Assembly (NCBI RefSeq): GCF_009184905.1
Contig: NZ_WESC01000004.1
Span: 1-64,000 of the forward strand
Direction: 5' to 3'
Length of the DNA: 64,000 bases
Source of the DNA: Parvibaculum sedimenti
GTDB lineage: Bacteria; Pseudomonadota; Alphaproteobacteria; Parvibaculales; Parvibaculaceae
Shown: piece after piece, positions 63,805-64,000 of the stretch
How positions within the stretch are numbered: the first letter of the stretch is position 1
Layout of the letters: each line of letters opens with the position of its first letter
Notes under the pieces: model-generated
Databases searched by the model: none
Told to the model about the DNA's origin: nothing
What the model saw: only the letters and a program-made list of their open reading frames with translations
Made by a program: the position numbers and the translations under genes

Positions 63805-64000
63805 TGCCCACTTTCTCCTTTCCCGCGATCGACCCGGAACGCTTCGCCGTTCTCATGGCGCTCGGCTTTTTCCTCGGTCTCGCCTTCGAGGAATATTTCG
63901 CCAAGAGCCGCATCAAGCCACCGGGCGGCGTCAGAACCTTTCCCCTGCTTTCCCTCACCGGCGCACTTCTCTATGCGCTGGAGCCGGAGCATGGGCTGCT
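63804..64000 (+). CDS. MgtC/SapB-type membrane protein, 5' part
   Basis: The first 66 codons of a gene that runs past the window end. It opens with a hydrophobic helix (FAVLMALGFFLGLAFEEYFAKS) and then FPLLSLTGALLYAL, typical of MgtC/SapB-family proteins of the DUF4010 type. It overlaps the PPK2 stop by one base, so it may be co-transcribed. Confidence 0.65.
   Translation, partial: MPTFSFPAIDPERFAVLMALGFFLGLAFEEYFAKSRIKPPGGVRTFPLLSLTGALLYALEPEHGL

Overview
The window is 64 kb of GC-rich DNA with dense, often overlapping genes and no rRNA, tRNA or CRISPR array that I could see. Gene content points to an alphaproteobacterium of Rhizobiales/Parvibaculum type: a ChrR-type ECF sigma pair next to a flavin oxidoreductase and a DUF1365 gene, an IalB-family protein, CtaG, an intracellular PHA depolymerase with a cysteine nucleophile, a Zur-type zinc receptor, acyl-CoA dehydrogenase pairs and a Baeyer-Villiger-type monooxygenase. 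The genus is an inference only.

Layout. 0-8.3 kb is a surface-polysaccharide region: two decayed acyltransferase genes (one cut short, one with an internal deletion and a frameshift in a 12-G run), then a translationally coupled operon of pyruvyl transferase, GT2 glycosyltransferase, Wzx-like flippase and an FrhB-like iron-sulfur protein, then a separate GT-A glycosyltransferase. 8.3-19.7 kb is mostly housekeeping and accessory metabolism: a TetR regulator with a candidate operator, a cold-shock protein, a flavin monooxygenase, a MarR-like regulator, a partner-switch module (RsbW-like kinase plus two STAS proteins), a GPP34 protein, an FMN alpha-hydroxy-acid oxidase, an SDR, a GST, a PHA depolymerase and a FUSC-family transporter. 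20.9-28 kb is an exopolysaccharide export operon on the minus strand (metallophosphatase, Wza-like lipoprotein, Ala-rich secreted protein, beta-barrel protein, Wzc-like tyrosine kinase, membrane protein). 28.1-33.6 kb carries a KpsF/KdsD isomerase facing a four-gene operon (LPG-synthase-like membrane protein, HAD-UbiA fusion, DprE1-like and DprE2-like enzymes) that looks like a polyprenyl-phosphate arabinose pathway.

34-36.6 kb has a rhomboid protease, CtaG and an IalB-family protein. 36.6-42.2 kb is a 1,855-residue autotransporter whose passenger holds a long internal duplication, divergent from a TonB-dependent receptor. 44.4-49.4 kb has a cardiolipin synthase, three small envelope genes, the NfeD/QmcA pair and a GST. 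49.4-54.6 kb has a dehydrogenase, a SemiSWEET, a ChrA transporter and two acyl-CoA dehydrogenases. 54.7-64 kb has a GGDEF/EAL protein, DUF1365 and a flavin oxidoreductase divergent from ECF sigma and ChrR, a ZnuD-like receptor with a near-perfect Zur box, PPK2 and the start of an MgtC-family gene.

Together the window is dominated by envelope biology: polysaccharide synthesis, export and modification, a very large adhesin-like autotransporter, two TonB receptors, and stress or metal regulation of envelope functions. The strongest leads are the DprE-like cluster, the autotransporter duplication, the Zur operator, the ChrR homologue lacking its zinc cysteines and the 12-G tract.
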